Source of the DNA: Clostridia bacterium
Lineage (GTDB): Bacteria; Bacillota; Clostridia; Christensenellales; Aristaeellaceae
Reading direction: 5' to 3'
NCBI GenBank assembly: GCA_024404275.1
Contig: JAKSQG010000055.1
Coordinates: forward strand, 1 to 9,799
Length of the DNA: 9,799 nt
Below the pieces are notes generated by a model. That model was not told the DNA's origin, did not search any database, and was given only the letters and a program-made list of their open reading frames with translations. Positions 1 through 7,242 of the stretch are shown here, piece after piece. The translations under genes were made by a program, and so were the position numbers. Every line of letters starts with the position of its first letter. Within the stretch, counting starts at the first letter, position 1.

Positions 1-443
1 ATGGCCGGCACCGCGCTGTAATAGATGCGCAGATACAGTGCTGCCCCATCAAAACAATCCTACGGGCATTCCGTCAGGTGCAGCAGCGGTCCCGCCAGCG
101 GCAGGGCAATCGTCATGCCAAGCAGCCCCACTCCAAAGGCACTGATGACCGCGGTGGACAGGATCCTGCCGCTCATTTCGTCATCCCCCGCCCCAATGGC
201 GCGGGCCAGCAGGATCGTAACACCGCCGGCCAGACCGCAGAAGAAATTAACGATCAGCATGGTCACCGTACCGCAGGCGCCGACGGAAGCCACGGCGTTG
301 GTGCCCGCCATCTGCCCCAGCACGACCTGGTCGGCCATGTTGAACAGCACCTGGATCATGGTACCCACGATCAGGGGAATCGAAAAGGTAAAAATCGTCC
401 GTGTCAAACTACCGTTGACGATGTCGGCTTTATTTGCCGCCAT
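1..443 (-). CDS. MATE-family multidrug/cation efflux transporter, N-terminal part, with an in-frame TAG
   Basis: Multidrug and toxin extrusion proteins are 12-helix membrane antiporters that export drugs or metabolites using a sodium or proton gradient. The visible 147 codons match the start of the family: a short polar N-terminus, a first helix at about residues 16–38 (TFSIPLIVGTMIQVLFN), the MADQVVLGQMAG stretch after it, a second helix at about 50–78 and a third at about 92–118. Codon 128 is TAG; the same frame then continues with DCFDGAALYLRIYYSAVPA up to the window edge, which is the typical family sequence leading into the next helix. The gene is therefore either read through this codon or freshly broken. 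The start is ATG at 443, with GAGG 12 nt upstream and AGGAG slightly further off. It follows the M48 protease gene after a 45-nt gap and probably shares its transcript. The substrate cannot be told. The family call is secure; the gene's integrity is not. Confidence 0.85.
60..62 (-). other. In-frame TAG codon inside the MATE gene
   Basis: On the minus strand the frame reads GAA TGC CCG TAG GAT TGT, that is E-C-P-(TAG)-D-C. Family-like coding sequence lies on both sides in one frame with no indel. As I remember this family, the position after the conserved Pro is often Glu or another polar residue, so GAG or CAG changed to TAG, or TAG read as a polar amino acid, would both fit. It falls in the predicted loop between helices 3 and 4. 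Confidence 0.85.
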
Positions 444-488
444 TGGGATTGATCGCCTCTTCTCCTATACGTTGACAGAACTGCCCGT

Positions 489-1712
489 TCACTTTTTCAT
501 TTTCTTTTCAATGGCCGTTACGCGTTCAAACAACGTGGGATGGCTGTAGGTCAGCTTCACCACCAGCGGATCGGGAGAAAGGTTGACCATGTTGTCCTTG
601 CTGAGCAGCTTCAGACCGCTGATAAGCGCCTCGCCATAGCCCTCTTCCACCGCCTGCGCATCCGCACGGTACTCCATACGGCGGCTGAAGCCGCTGGTCA
701 GCAGACCGGAAAGCGGAGACAGCACGCCCATCAGAATGTTCATCAGGATAAAAGCCATGCCGTAGTTGACCGTGCTGAAGCCGAAGGAAAGGAACACCGT
801 CTCTGAACGCACCAACACCCACAGGCACAATGCCATCAGCACCGCCTGCAAGCCATTGATCAGCTGCAGCTTGGTGGTATCATGATGCAGACCGTGTCCC
901 ATTTCATGGGCAAACACAGCGCACAGTTCATCAGGTGAAGCCGCCGCCACCAGCGTATCATACAGCACAATGGTCTTCATGGCACCAAAGCCCGTAAAAT
1001 AAGCGTTCATCTTGGTGCTGCGGCGGGAGGCGTCCATCACTTCGATGGCACGCACTTTATAGCCGTGGCTTTCCAGAAGCGCCGTCAGCTTGTCCTTGAG
1101 CTCGCCGTCCTCAAGAGGCGTGAACTTATTGAAAATGCGGGTCAGCACAGGCTGCAGCAGCGTGATGCAGAAAACAATGAGCATGAACACGCCGGCGAAC
1201 AGAACAATGACCCAGTCCCCCATTGCCTGATGAATGGCCGTGAAAGCACACACCAGTACGCCCATCAGAATCAGGTTGATGATCAGGTTCTTGATCGCAT
1301 CTCCGATGAACGTCTTTTTGTCGCTGCGGTTGAAGCCGTACTTCTGCTCAATGCCAAAGGTGTCCTTCGCTTCAAAGGGCAGACCCACCAGTACCGAGAC
1401 AAGGGTATCCAGTATCAGCACGCCCAGTGCCGCGGCATACAGGTTTTCCCCAAACAGATGGGCAAAACCGGCGTAGCAATCCAGCAGAATCAGCACCAGA
1501 TTGACGGCAAACACCGCCACCGAAGCGTAAAAATGCAGCTGGCTCTTTTCGCCCTCATAGGAATGCCACTTCTGATATTCCGCCTCGTTGTAAATGTCCT
1601 TGAGGCACTCGGGCACCGGGTTGTTCAGGGATTTATGGTTGCGGTACTGCAGAAACAGCTCCCAGAGCATCGTCAGTACCATCAGCACAACCGCGATTAC
1701 TTTGAAGTCCAT
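489..1712 (-). CDS. M48-family (Ste24/CAAX-protease-like) integral membrane zinc metalloprotease
   Basis: A 407-residue polytopic membrane protease of the Ste24/HtpX superfamily; the bacterial members are thought to take part in membrane-protein quality control, but the substrate here is unknown. The N-terminal half is a Peptidase_M48_N-type membrane region with hydrophobic segments at about 3–22, 62–82, 92–112, 143–163 and 168–190. The catalytic half holds the zinc motif HEMGH (H269, E270, H273), the third ligand E347 in RRMEYRAD, the NAYFTGFG strand at 236–243 and the family-typical SHPTLFERV near the C-terminus (391 is His). Two further hydrophobic segments lie at about 285–300 and 315–335. 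The start at 1712 is chosen over an in-frame ATG 60 nt further upstream because AAGGAG precedes it and the longer form would overlap the upstream gene and put a charged tail before the first helix. The stop is TGA. All catalytic residues are present, so it is probably active. Confidence 0.9.
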   Translation of the reverse strand: MDFKVIAVVLMVLTMLWELFLQYRNHKSLNNPVPECLKDIYNEAEYQKWHSYEGEKSQLHFYASVAVFAVNLVLILLDCYAGFAHLFGENLYAAALGVLILDTLVSVLVGLPFEAKDTFGIEQKYGFNRSDKKTFIGDAIKNLIINLILMGVLVCAFTAIHQAMGDWVIVLFAGVFMLIVFCITLLQPVLTRIFNKFTPLEDGELKDKLTALLESHGYKVRAIEVMDASRRSTKMNAYFTGFGAMKTIVLYDTLVAAASPDELCAVFAHEMGHGLHHDTTKLQLINGLQAVLMALCLWVLVRSETVFLSFGFSTVNYGMAFILMNILMGVLSPLSGLLTSGFSRRMEYRADAQAVEEGYGEALISGLKLLSKDNMVNLSPDPLVVKLTYSHPTLFERVTAIEKKMKK

Positions 1713-1723
1713 TGGGTTTTTTT

Positions 1724-1729
1724 CTCCTT
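1724..1729 (-). promoter_or_regulatory. Shine–Dalgarno site of the M48 protease gene
   Basis: AAGGAG on the minus strand, 11 nt before ATG 1712. Its first base overlaps the TAA stop of the upstream endonuclease-IV-like gene, so the two genes are probably translationally coupled. It decides the short start of the protease. Confidence 0.75.
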
Positions 1730-2574
1730 TATCGGCATTCGTTCCAGATGCGCCGCATTTCGGCGGCATCATCCGCCTGGGTTCCTTTGCATTCGCAGAT
1801 GATCACACCATCATAGCCGCGTGCCTTCATCAGCGGTGCCAGATGTTCAAAGCGCGGACCGTAATCCTTTTCAGCAAAGGTGCGGTGGCGCTTTTCCCCA
1901 GCCGCAGTGTACTCAATGGTGGAAAAATGCACATGCATTTTCCGCGCACGTTCGATTCCGAGCGTCTTTTCCGTCGTGTCAAGGATCTTTTCAAATTCCT
2001 CCGTACCCTTGATCCCGCCGCCGCTCAGCGCGTGCAGGTGAGCAAAATCGATGCAGGGCAGCAGCTTTTCATCCGCCAGACAAAAATCCAGTGTCTCTGC
2101 CAGATCGCCGATCTGGCTGTACTTGCCCATTGTTTCGGGACAGAGGATCACATCGCCGTACCCCGCGTCCTACAGGCGTTTTCTGACCTCCGTCAATCCG
2201 TCACGGCAGTTTTGCAGTGCCTGCCGACGCTCCAGCTTCAGCACAGCACCCACATGCACCACCACACGATGACCGCCAAGCAGGCGTACCGCCCGCGCCG
2301 CGTCCATCACATAACGGCAGCTGTTTTCCCGCTTTTCGGGGTCGGGATTGGCAAAATTGATAAAATACGGCGCGTGCGCACTGATGGCAACGCCCTTCTC
2401 CGCAGCCGCCGCGGCGATCTTCACCGCGGTGTTTTCCGACAGGCTGACGCCCCGCCCAAAAGGATATTCAAAGGCGTCCAGTCCCATCTGTTCAATCCAC
2501 GGAAAAGCCTGCACCGTGTCCTTGTAGCCTTCGTCATAAAACCGGTCCGAATTACCGGAGGGTCCGAATCTCAT
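1729..2574 (-). CDS. Endonuclease-IV-like TIM-barrel protein (AP-endonuclease family 2), with an in-frame TAG
   Basis: Read across one in-frame TAG, this is a 281-codon TIM barrel of the xylose-isomerase-like/AP endonuclease 2 fold, the same length as E. coli endonuclease IV (Nfo), which cuts at abasic sites. Candidate metal ligands fall at nearly the same positions as in Nfo: H67 (SAHAPYFINFA), H107 (VVVHVGA), E147 (ILCPETMGK), D176 and H179 (CIDFAHLHA), H216 (HVHFST), H230 and E261 (IICECKG). The residue matching the Asp two places before H230 appears to be Lys, so nuclease activity is uncertain; it could instead act on a sugar or another metabolite. TAG is codon 135, between the H107 and E147 ligands, so stopping there would destroy the metal site. 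The start is placed at ATG 2574 (MRFGPSGNS is a family-like N-terminus); GTG 2586, overlapping the upstream TGA, is the alternative. True stop TAA. Confidence 0.8.
2170..2172 (-). other. In-frame TAG codon inside the endonuclease-IV-like gene
   Basis: The minus-strand frame reads AAA CGC CTG TAG GAC GCG GGG, that is K-R-L-(TAG)-D-A-G, followed by YGDVILCPETMGK in the same frame. Residue counting with the TAG as one amino acid keeps the downstream metal ligands in Nfo-like register. The position precedes the strand carrying the ligand Glu and sits in a polar loop or helix end. The nearest downstream in-frame start is a GTG at 2151 without a convincing ribosome binding site, so a separate second gene is unlikely. 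Confidence 0.9.
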
Positions 2575-2582
2575 GGTTTTTC

Positions 2583-3809
2583 TCACTTTCTGAGGTGATT
2601 GCGGTTGATACCGCGCAGATAATCGCCCTTTTCCACAGGCGCGTCCCCTGCCACAAACACCCGGCTGCCCGCGATCGACACAAAATCCGTTTCGGTGCCG
2701 TCCTCACGGATCATCTTTTCCACCGGAATGGGGATCACACCGTGCGGTGTGACTGCCTCAAGGACATCGCCCTTTTCAAAGCGGTTGCGTACCTCAACGG
2801 CGATCATGCCATTTTCACAGCCCAGCACTTTTCCGCTGAATTCCATCGTCTGATGGAAGCCGTCCGCCCCGGAGGAAGGCTGCGGTCTGCCAAAGTAAAA
2901 GCCTGTGTTGCTGGCACGGTGGCTGACCTTGAGCAGTTCCTCCTCCAGCCGAGGCAGCGCCGCACGGTAGGCATCCTCATCCCTCTCCAGCAGGTCAAGT
3001 GCCTCCCGGTAGATGCGTGTCACCGAGGCAACATAATAGGCCGTTTTCATGCGTCCTTCGATTTTGAGGGAGATGATGCCCGCATCCCGCATCTCGGGCA
3101 GATGGGACAGCATATTCAGATCGTAGGCAGAAAAAATGTAGGTGCCTTCTTCGTTTTCGAGCACCGGCATCGGCTCATTCGGACGCTTAACCTCGGTCAC
3201 GATGTATTCCCAGCGGCAGGGCTGCGCACAGGCACCCCGGTTGCCGCCTCGACCCATGATATGGTCGCTCATCATACAGCGCCCGGAATGTGCCATACAC
3301 ATAGCGCCGTGCACGAAGGCTTCCACCTCCACGTCCTCGGGCAGCTTTTCCTTCAGGCGGCGAACACGCTCCAATGAAAGCTCACGGGACACCACGATCC
3401 TTTTCACACCAAGGGCGGTAAAGATGGCCGCCGTCTCGCTGTTCATTACATTTGCCTGTGTGCTGACATGCACCAGCAGACCGGGTACACGCCGCCGCAG
3501 CAATGCCACCGCACCCGGGTCGCTGACGATGGCGGCATCCACACCCATTTTGAAGGCCTTTTCCGCGCTTTCGGCCAGCGCTTCCAGCTCATCATCATAG
3601 GGCAGCACGTTCAGTGTCACATAAAAGCGCGCACCCTTTTCATGCGTCAGTCGCAGCGCCCGTTCAAGCTCATCCCAGTCAAAATTGCCGGCAGAGGCGC
3701 GCAGCCCAAAGCGCTTGAGCCCGCCGTATACGGCATCCGCGCCAAAGCGCAGGGCCGCCTCCAGCTGCTCCATGCCGCCCGCCGGCGACAACAGCTCCAT
3801 CCTTGCCAT
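2583..3809 (-). CDS. Peptidase-U32-family protein, probable tRNA uridine 5-hydroxylation enzyme (TrhP-like)
   Basis: A 408-residue U32-family protein. Despite the name, characterised relatives (TrhP, RlhA, UbiU/V) are iron–sulfur proteins that use prephenate or another donor to hydroxylate RNA or quinones; TrhP makes 5-hydroxyuridine at the tRNA wobble position. The N-terminal barrel opens with ELLSPAGGMEQLEAALRFGA. The signature lies at 165–200: FVHGAMC, AHSGRC, then GNRGACAQPCRW, giving C171, C178, C194 and C198 as cluster-ligand candidates. A Cys found in other subgroups around residue 232 is Asn here; the CxxxC spacing resembles the B. subtilis YrrO/TrhP2 branch from memory. The SLKIEGRMK motif is at 247–255. 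A C-terminal beta-rich domain begins near 325. The ATG overlaps the mltG TAA by one base (TAATG). In B. subtilis the trhP genes also lie just downstream of the mltG homologue yrrL, which supports the role. Stop TGA. No trmR-like methyltransferase sits between them here. Confidence 0.85.
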   Translation of the reverse strand: MARMELLSPAGGMEQLEAALRFGADAVYGGLKRFGLRASAGNFDWDELERALRLTHEKGARFYVTLNVLPYDDELEALAESAEKAFKMGVDAAIVSDPGAVALLRRRVPGLLVHVSTQANVMNSETAAIFTALGVKRIVVSRELSLERVRRLKEKLPEDVEVEAFVHGAMCMAHSGRCMMSDHIMGRGGNRGACAQPCRWEYIVTEVKRPNEPMPVLENEEGTYIFSAYDLNMLSHLPEMRDAGIISLKIEGRMKTAYYVASVTRIYREALDLLERDEDAYRAALPRLEEELLKVSHRASNTGFYFGRPQPSSGADGFHQTMEFSGKVLGCENGMIAVEVRNRFEKGDVLEAVTPHGVIPIPVEKMIREDGTETDFVSIAGSRVFVAGDAPVEKGDYLRGINRNHLRK

Positions 3810-5002
3810 TATTTCTGCTGTGCCTCCATTCTCTCATCATAGGCCTGCCACAGCGGCGCATAGATGCTCACGGCGGCGTTATGTTCCTCCAGCGTTCTGG
3901 AGAAATACAGTTCTCCCGTATCGGGATCCTTGGAGCAGAAGTACAGATACTGCTGCGCTGTGTATTCCTCATCGGGATACAGCGCCGCTTCAATGGCCTT
4001 GGCCGAGGGGTTGCACACCGGTCCCAGCGGCAGACCCTTGTTGCGATAGGTGTTGTACGGTGAATTGATCGCCAGGTCAGTCGAGCTCAGGCTCATGCGG
4101 CTGATGCCGGCGGCATACTTGACCGTAACATCGCTGCCCAGCGTCATGCCCTTTTTCAGGCGGTTGTGGAACACCGCCGACACCCTGGCAAAGTCATTCA
4201 ATTTGGCCTCCTTTTCAATCATGGAGGCCAGCGTCAGCACCTGATCCATCGTCATGCCCAGTTCATCCGCCCGGGTGTGCCATTCATCCTTAAAAACGGC
4301 TTCGGTCTGGCTGAGCAGCTTTTTGATAATGTCCGTCGCTCCTGAGGAAGAATAGATCTCATAGGTGTCGGGAGCCAGATACCCCTCCAATACATAGCGG
4401 CGCTGCGATACGTTTTTGCTTTTCAGCACATCCGCCACATAATAATAGGCCGAAAAGCCCTCTCCCGTACGGCAGAGAGACAAAAACTCCTCACGGTCCG
4501 CCAGCACACCCTCGCGTACCAGATAATCGGCAATGTTTTCCACCGTCCAGCCCTCGATGAGCGTAATGCGCCTCACCAGCGGAATGCCGTCGCCCTCCGT
4601 CAGCCGCTCCGCGATCTCACGGATGGTCATCGACGGACTGAGCGTATAGGTGCCTGCCTGTATTTTCTGGCCATAGCCCAAAAAATCGGCATAATACTTA
4701 AAGACCGAGCGGCTGCGTACCAGTCCGGCCTCTTCCAGATTATTGGCTACCCGCGTCAGGCTGCTGCCCGAGGGCACAGTAAAAATGACCCATGATTGAG
4801 AAGCGGCATCCGGCGGATCGATATAATGCTCACTGATCTTACCCCAGGCAGTCAGCAGGATGCCCGCCACCAGCATGATCGCCGTCAGTCCCACCAGCAC
4901 CGGCCGCAGAATATTCCACAGCCAGCTGTACCAGTAGGGACCATAGCGGCCCTCCTCCTGCAGTTCCTGCCAGGTATAAACGCTGCGATTCTTTTTGCTC
5001 AA
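3809..5002 (-). CDS. mltG: Endolytic peptidoglycan transglycosylase MltG (YceG-like)
   Basis: A 397-residue inner-membrane murein transglycosylase that cuts nascent glycan strands and is thought to set strand length by ending synthesis. It has a cytoplasmic N-terminus of about 33 residues, one membrane helix at about 34–54, then an extracellular LysM-like subdomain (VIFTVPSGSSLTRVANNLEE, about 72–135) and the YceG catalytic domain. Family landmarks are LEGYLAPDTYEI at 205–216, LASMIEKEAK at 258–267 with E263 as the expected catalytic glutamate, and SPYNTYRNKGLPLGPVCNPS at 314–333. The start is TTG at 5002; no ATG fits and GAGGAAA lies 10 nt upstream, overlapping the end of the ylbF-like gene, 12 nt away. 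The N-terminus carries an aromatic-rich stretch (YGPYWYSWLW) just before the helix. Stop TAA. All landmarks are intact, so function is expected. Confidence 0.95.
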   Translation of the reverse strand: MSKKNRSVYTWQELQEEGRYGPYWYSWLWNILRPVLVGLTAIMLVAGILLTAWGKISEHYIDPPDAASQSWVIFTVPSGSSLTRVANNLEEAGLVRSRSVFKYYADFLGYGQKIQAGTYTLSPSMTIREIAERLTEGDGIPLVRRITLIEGWTVENIADYLVREGVLADREEFLSLCRTGEGFSAYYYVADVLKSKNVSQRRYVLEGYLAPDTYEIYSSSGATDIIKKLLSQTEAVFKDEWHTRADELGMTMDQVLTLASMIEKEAKLNDFARVSAVFHNRLKKGMTLGSDVTVKYAAGISRMSLSSTDLAINSPYNTYRNKGLPLGPVCNPSAKAIEAALYPDEEYTAQQYLYFCSKDPDTGELYFSRTLEEHNAAVSIYAPLWQAYDERMEAQQK

Positions 5003-5014
5003 AACCGTGTTTCC

Positions 5015-5356
5015 TCACATACCGGGCATTTCAAGCCCGCTCGCATCGTTGAGAATTTTAAACACATCCGCCATCATCTGCTGCATGCGCATCTCGGCCA
5101 GCAGATAGCGCTGCGCCGTAGCATCCGCAAACAGAAGACTGCCGATCTGCTGAAAACGCTGGATCTCCTCCGTTTCGGCGCTCCCGCCCGATACAGCGCT
5201 CAACTGCACTTTGATCTGCAGACGCTTGTATTCCTTCAGCAGGGCAGACAGCGTTTCGTTGCCCTGTACTTCCTCCTTCAGGGCACGATACGTACGGCTC
5301 TCCTCACATTCGCGGATGTGGGAAGCCAGTGTATTGGCCTCGTCATAAATCTGCAT
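5015..5356 (-). CDS. YlbF/YmcA-family regulator
   Basis: A 113-residue, mostly alpha-helical protein of the Com_YlbF family. In B. subtilis, YlbF works with YmcA and YaaT as a complex that modulates RNase Y cleavage and affects competence, sporulation and biofilm formation. The N-terminal helix (MQIYDEANTLASHIRECEE), the central helix with LLKEYKRLQIKVQ and the C-terminal helices with YLLAEMRMQQMMADVFKIL match the family in order and length. The start is ATG 5356, backed by GGGAGG 7 nt upstream; an in-frame GTG 42 nt earlier would run into the hairpin and is rejected. It is the first gene of the run ending in MATE and lies just after rnjA, so it sits at an RNA-decay locus. Stop TGA. Whether it acts on RNase Y here is inference. 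Confidence 0.88.
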   Translation of the reverse strand: MQIYDEANTLASHIRECEESRTYRALKEEVQGNETLSALLKEYKRLQIKVQLSAVSGGSAETEEIQRFQQIGSLLFADATAQRYLLAEMRMQQMMADVFKILNDASGLEMPGM

Positions 5357-5362
5357 GGTTCT

Positions 5363-5368
5363 GCCTCC
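5363..5368 (-). promoter_or_regulatory. Shine–Dalgarno site of the ylbF-like gene
   Basis: GGAGGC on the minus strand, 6 nt before ATG 5356 and just downstream of the 5380–5411 hairpin. It fixes the start of the protein at MQIYDEAN. Confidence 0.8.
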
Positions 5369-5379
5369 CAAAACATTCA

Positions 5380-5411
5380 AACAGCGGCCGGAAAGCACTC
5401 CGACCGCTGTT
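5380..5411 (-). terminator. Hairpin after rnjA, possible weak terminator or mRNA 3'-end structure
   Basis: Minus-strand arms AACAGCGG and CCGCTGTT pair over 8 bp, then a U·G wobble, then CGGA with TCCG, leaving a 6-nt loop, so about 13 pairs in all. It begins 6 nt after the rnjA stop. The downstream tract (TGAATGTTTT) is only partly T-rich, so termination would be incomplete; it could instead protect the rnjA 3' end. The promoter at 5412–5440 would start transcripts within its first arm. Confidence 0.55.
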
Positions 5412-5440
5412 ATTATATCACATGTTCACAACATTCTCAA
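5412..5440 (-). promoter_or_regulatory. Sigma-A-type promoter for the ylbF–mltG–U32 gene run
   Basis: On the minus strand TTGAGA (5435–5440) and TATAAT (5412–5417) are separated by exactly 17 nt. The -35 box matches five of six consensus bases and the -10 all six. It overlaps the last codons and stop of rnjA and lies 56 nt before the ylbF start. The spacer contains the inverted repeat ATGTT-N3-AACAT (5422–5434), which could be an operator but also encodes the RNase J C-terminus. Confidence 0.7.
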
Positions 5441-7088
5441 TGATGGGAATGATCATGGGGTTGCGCTTGATGCGCTCGTAAATGAAGTGATGCACTTCAT
5501 CCTTGACGCGGTTGCGCAGGTTGTTCCAGTCGCCGCTTTCGATGCGGCCATAGCTGCGGATGATGCGCAGCGTCAGGTCGCGTACGCCGGCAATGATATC
5601 CTCATTGTCACGCACATACACAAATCCGCGGCTGGAAACATCGGGCCCGGCCACCAGGGTGCCGCGGGTCATGTCGAAAGCGAAAGTGATGATCAGCAGA
5701 CCTTCCTCCGCCAGATGCTTGCGGTCCTTGAGGACGGCATTGCCGACATCGCCGATGCCAAGGCCGTCTACCAGCACATTGCCTGTCGGCACCTCGCCGG
5801 CGATCTGCACGCTGTTGGGACCCAGTTCGATGACCTGACCCATCTCGGGCAGAATGATGTTGCGGGTAGAAGTACCCATCGATTCCGCCAGCACACCGTG
5901 CTGCCACAGCATGCGGTATTCGCCGTGAACGGGAATGAAATAGCGCGGACGCACCAGCGCGTGCATCAGCTTCAGCTCTTCCTGACAGGCATGGCCGGAA
6001 ACGTGCACCTCAGCCATGGCGTCATAGATCACCTCGGCGCCGCAGCGGTACAGCTGGTCGATGACGCGGGATACGCCCACCTCGTTGCCGGGAATGGGAG
6101 AAGCGCTGATGATGACCTTGTCGCTGGGCTTGATGGCCAGCTTGCGATGCTCGGCAAAGGCCATGCGGGTCAGGCCGCTCATGGGCTCGCCCTGGCTGCC
6201 GGTGGTCAGGATGACCAGCTGATCGTCACGATAGCGGTCCAGATCGTCGATCTCCACCAGATACTCATCGGGAATGACCAGCTCTCCCAGATCCATGGCC
6301 ACAGCACTGACCGTCACCATGCTGCGGCCCACAAAGCACACCTTGCGGCCGAATTCCACAGCACAGTCGACCACCTGCTGCAGGCGGTGCACGTTGCTGG
6401 AGAACATGGCAATGATGACACGTCCCGATGCATTGATCATCTGCCGGCGGAAGGTCTCTCCTACCTTGCGCTCACTCATGGTATAGCCGGGACGTTCCAC
6501 GTTGGTGCTTTCGCACAGCAGCGCCAGCACACCGTTATCACCGATGGCCGCCAGGGCGCTGAGGTCTGTCACCTCGCCGTCCACCGGCGTGTAGTCGATC
6601 TTGAAGTCGCCGGAATGCACTACCGTACCCACAGGGGTGGTGATGGCCAGCGCATAGGCACCGGCAATGGAATGGTTGACCCTGATGAAGCGGATGGAGA
6701 AGCATCCGAGGTGGATTACCTGACGGGGCAGAACGGTGTTCAGCTCCAGATCGGGGATACGATGCTCCCGCAGCTTGTTTTCGATCAGCGCCATGGTCAG
6801 CCGCGAACCATACAACGGCGCGGGAGCGGTGGGCACAATGTACGGCACTGCGCCGATATGATCCTCATGGCCATGCGTAAACACATAGCCGCGAATGCGC
6901 TCTTTGTTCGCCACCAGATAGGAAGCATCCGGAATTACCAGATCGATGCCAAGCAGGTCTTCCTTGGGGAACATGGAGCCGCAGTCCACCACGATGATGT
7001 CCTGATCATATTCGAAGGCCGTCATATTCTTGCCGATCTCGCCTACACCGCCCAGCGGAATGATCCTCAGTTTTGCTTTGTTGGACAT
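5418..7088 (-). CDS. rnjA: Ribonuclease J
   Basis: A 556-residue metallo-beta-lactamase/beta-CASP RNase, close to the usual RNase J length. It combines 5'-to-3' exonuclease and endonuclease activity in mRNA turnover and rRNA maturation. Visible landmarks are the N-terminal RIIPLGGVGEIGKNM, the zinc motif THGHEDHIG (H72, H74, D76, H77), VNHSIAGA with H139, HSGDFKID with D161, CESTN, the beta-CASP stretch including TTGSQGEP, the VHVSGHA motif and a C-terminal domain ending in a helix (GDWNNLRNRVKDEVHHFI). VNHSIAGA differs from the VNHSIPDA that I recall as usual. The start at 7088 is chosen because GAAGG lies 5 nt upstream and the family N-terminus begins at MSNKAKLRIIPLGG; an ATG 51 nt earlier lacks support. 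It has its own promoter and about a 90-nt leader. Stop TGA. The rnjA symbol, rather than rnjB, assumes a single copy. Confidence 0.96.
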   Translation of the reverse strand: MSNKAKLRIIPLGGVGEIGKNMTAFEYDQDIIVVDCGSMFPKEDLLGIDLVIPDASYLVANKERIRGYVFTHGHEDHIGAVPYIVPTAPAPLYGSRLTMALIENKLREHRIPDLELNTVLPRQVIHLGCFSIRFIRVNHSIAGAYALAITTPVGTVVHSGDFKIDYTPVDGEVTDLSALAAIGDNGVLALLCESTNVERPGYTMSERKVGETFRRQMINASGRVIIAMFSSNVHRLQQVVDCAVEFGRKVCFVGRSMVTVSAVAMDLGELVIPDEYLVEIDDLDRYRDDQLVILTTGSQGEPMSGLTRMAFAEHRKLAIKPSDKVIISASPIPGNEVGVSRVIDQLYRCGAEVIYDAMAEVHVSGHACQEELKLMHALVRPRYFIPVHGEYRMLWQHGVLAESMGTSTRNIILPEMGQVIELGPNSVQIAGEVPTGNVLVDGLGIGDVGNAVLKDRKHLAEEGLLIITFAFDMTRGTLVAGPDVSSRGFVYVRDNEDIIAGVRDLTLRIIRSYGRIESGDWNNLRNRVKDEVHHFIYERIKRNPMIIPIIENVVNM

Positions 7089-7183
7089 TTTTACCTTCTT
7101 TCTTGTTGAGATGTGTACAGCATTTCCCCTGTAAAACACAGAAAAATGCCAGAAAAACCTATAAAAATGTGATTAATTGATTT

Positions 7184-7212
7184 ATTCTATCACCGATTTA
7201 TCGAATTGTCCA
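7184..7212 (-). promoter_or_regulatory. Sigma-A-type promoter of rnjA
   Basis: On the minus strand TGGACA (7207–7212) and TAGAAT (7184–7189) are 17 nt apart, each matching five of six consensus bases. Expected transcripts would carry a leader of about 90 nt, AT-rich with no clear strong hairpin, before the rnjA start. The 154-nt gap between trx and rnjA holds this promoter, the leader and the rnjA ribosome binding site, and nothing else that I can see. Confidence 0.65.
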
Positions 7213-7242
7213 CACCTTTTAAAAATTATTCATCCTTGGGGA

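Noticed and set aside
472..477. TTGACA on the plus strand as a -35 box
   Set aside because: No -10 box at proper distance and no plus-strand gene downstream.
1729..2151. A separate small gene starting at GTG 2151
   Set aside because: It begins in the middle of a conserved barrel strand region, lacks a convincing ribosome binding site, and is in frame with the upstream half across the TAG.
1594..2598. A 334-codon plus-strand open frame opposite the endonuclease-IV-like gene
   Set aside because: No domain resemblance; the minus strand encodes a clear TIM barrel. Its length is only a by-product of GC-rich codon use.
5355..7109. A 584-codon open frame on the plus strand opposite rnjA
   Set aside because: It mirrors the rnjA coding frame, is rich in His, Gln and Ala as antisense frames of GC-rich genes are, has no recognisable domain, and rnjA is certain.
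7089..7183. Riboswitch or structured leader ahead of rnjA
   Set aside because: The leader is AT-rich and I see no strong paired arms or known aptamer pattern; only the promoter and ribosome binding site can be supported.
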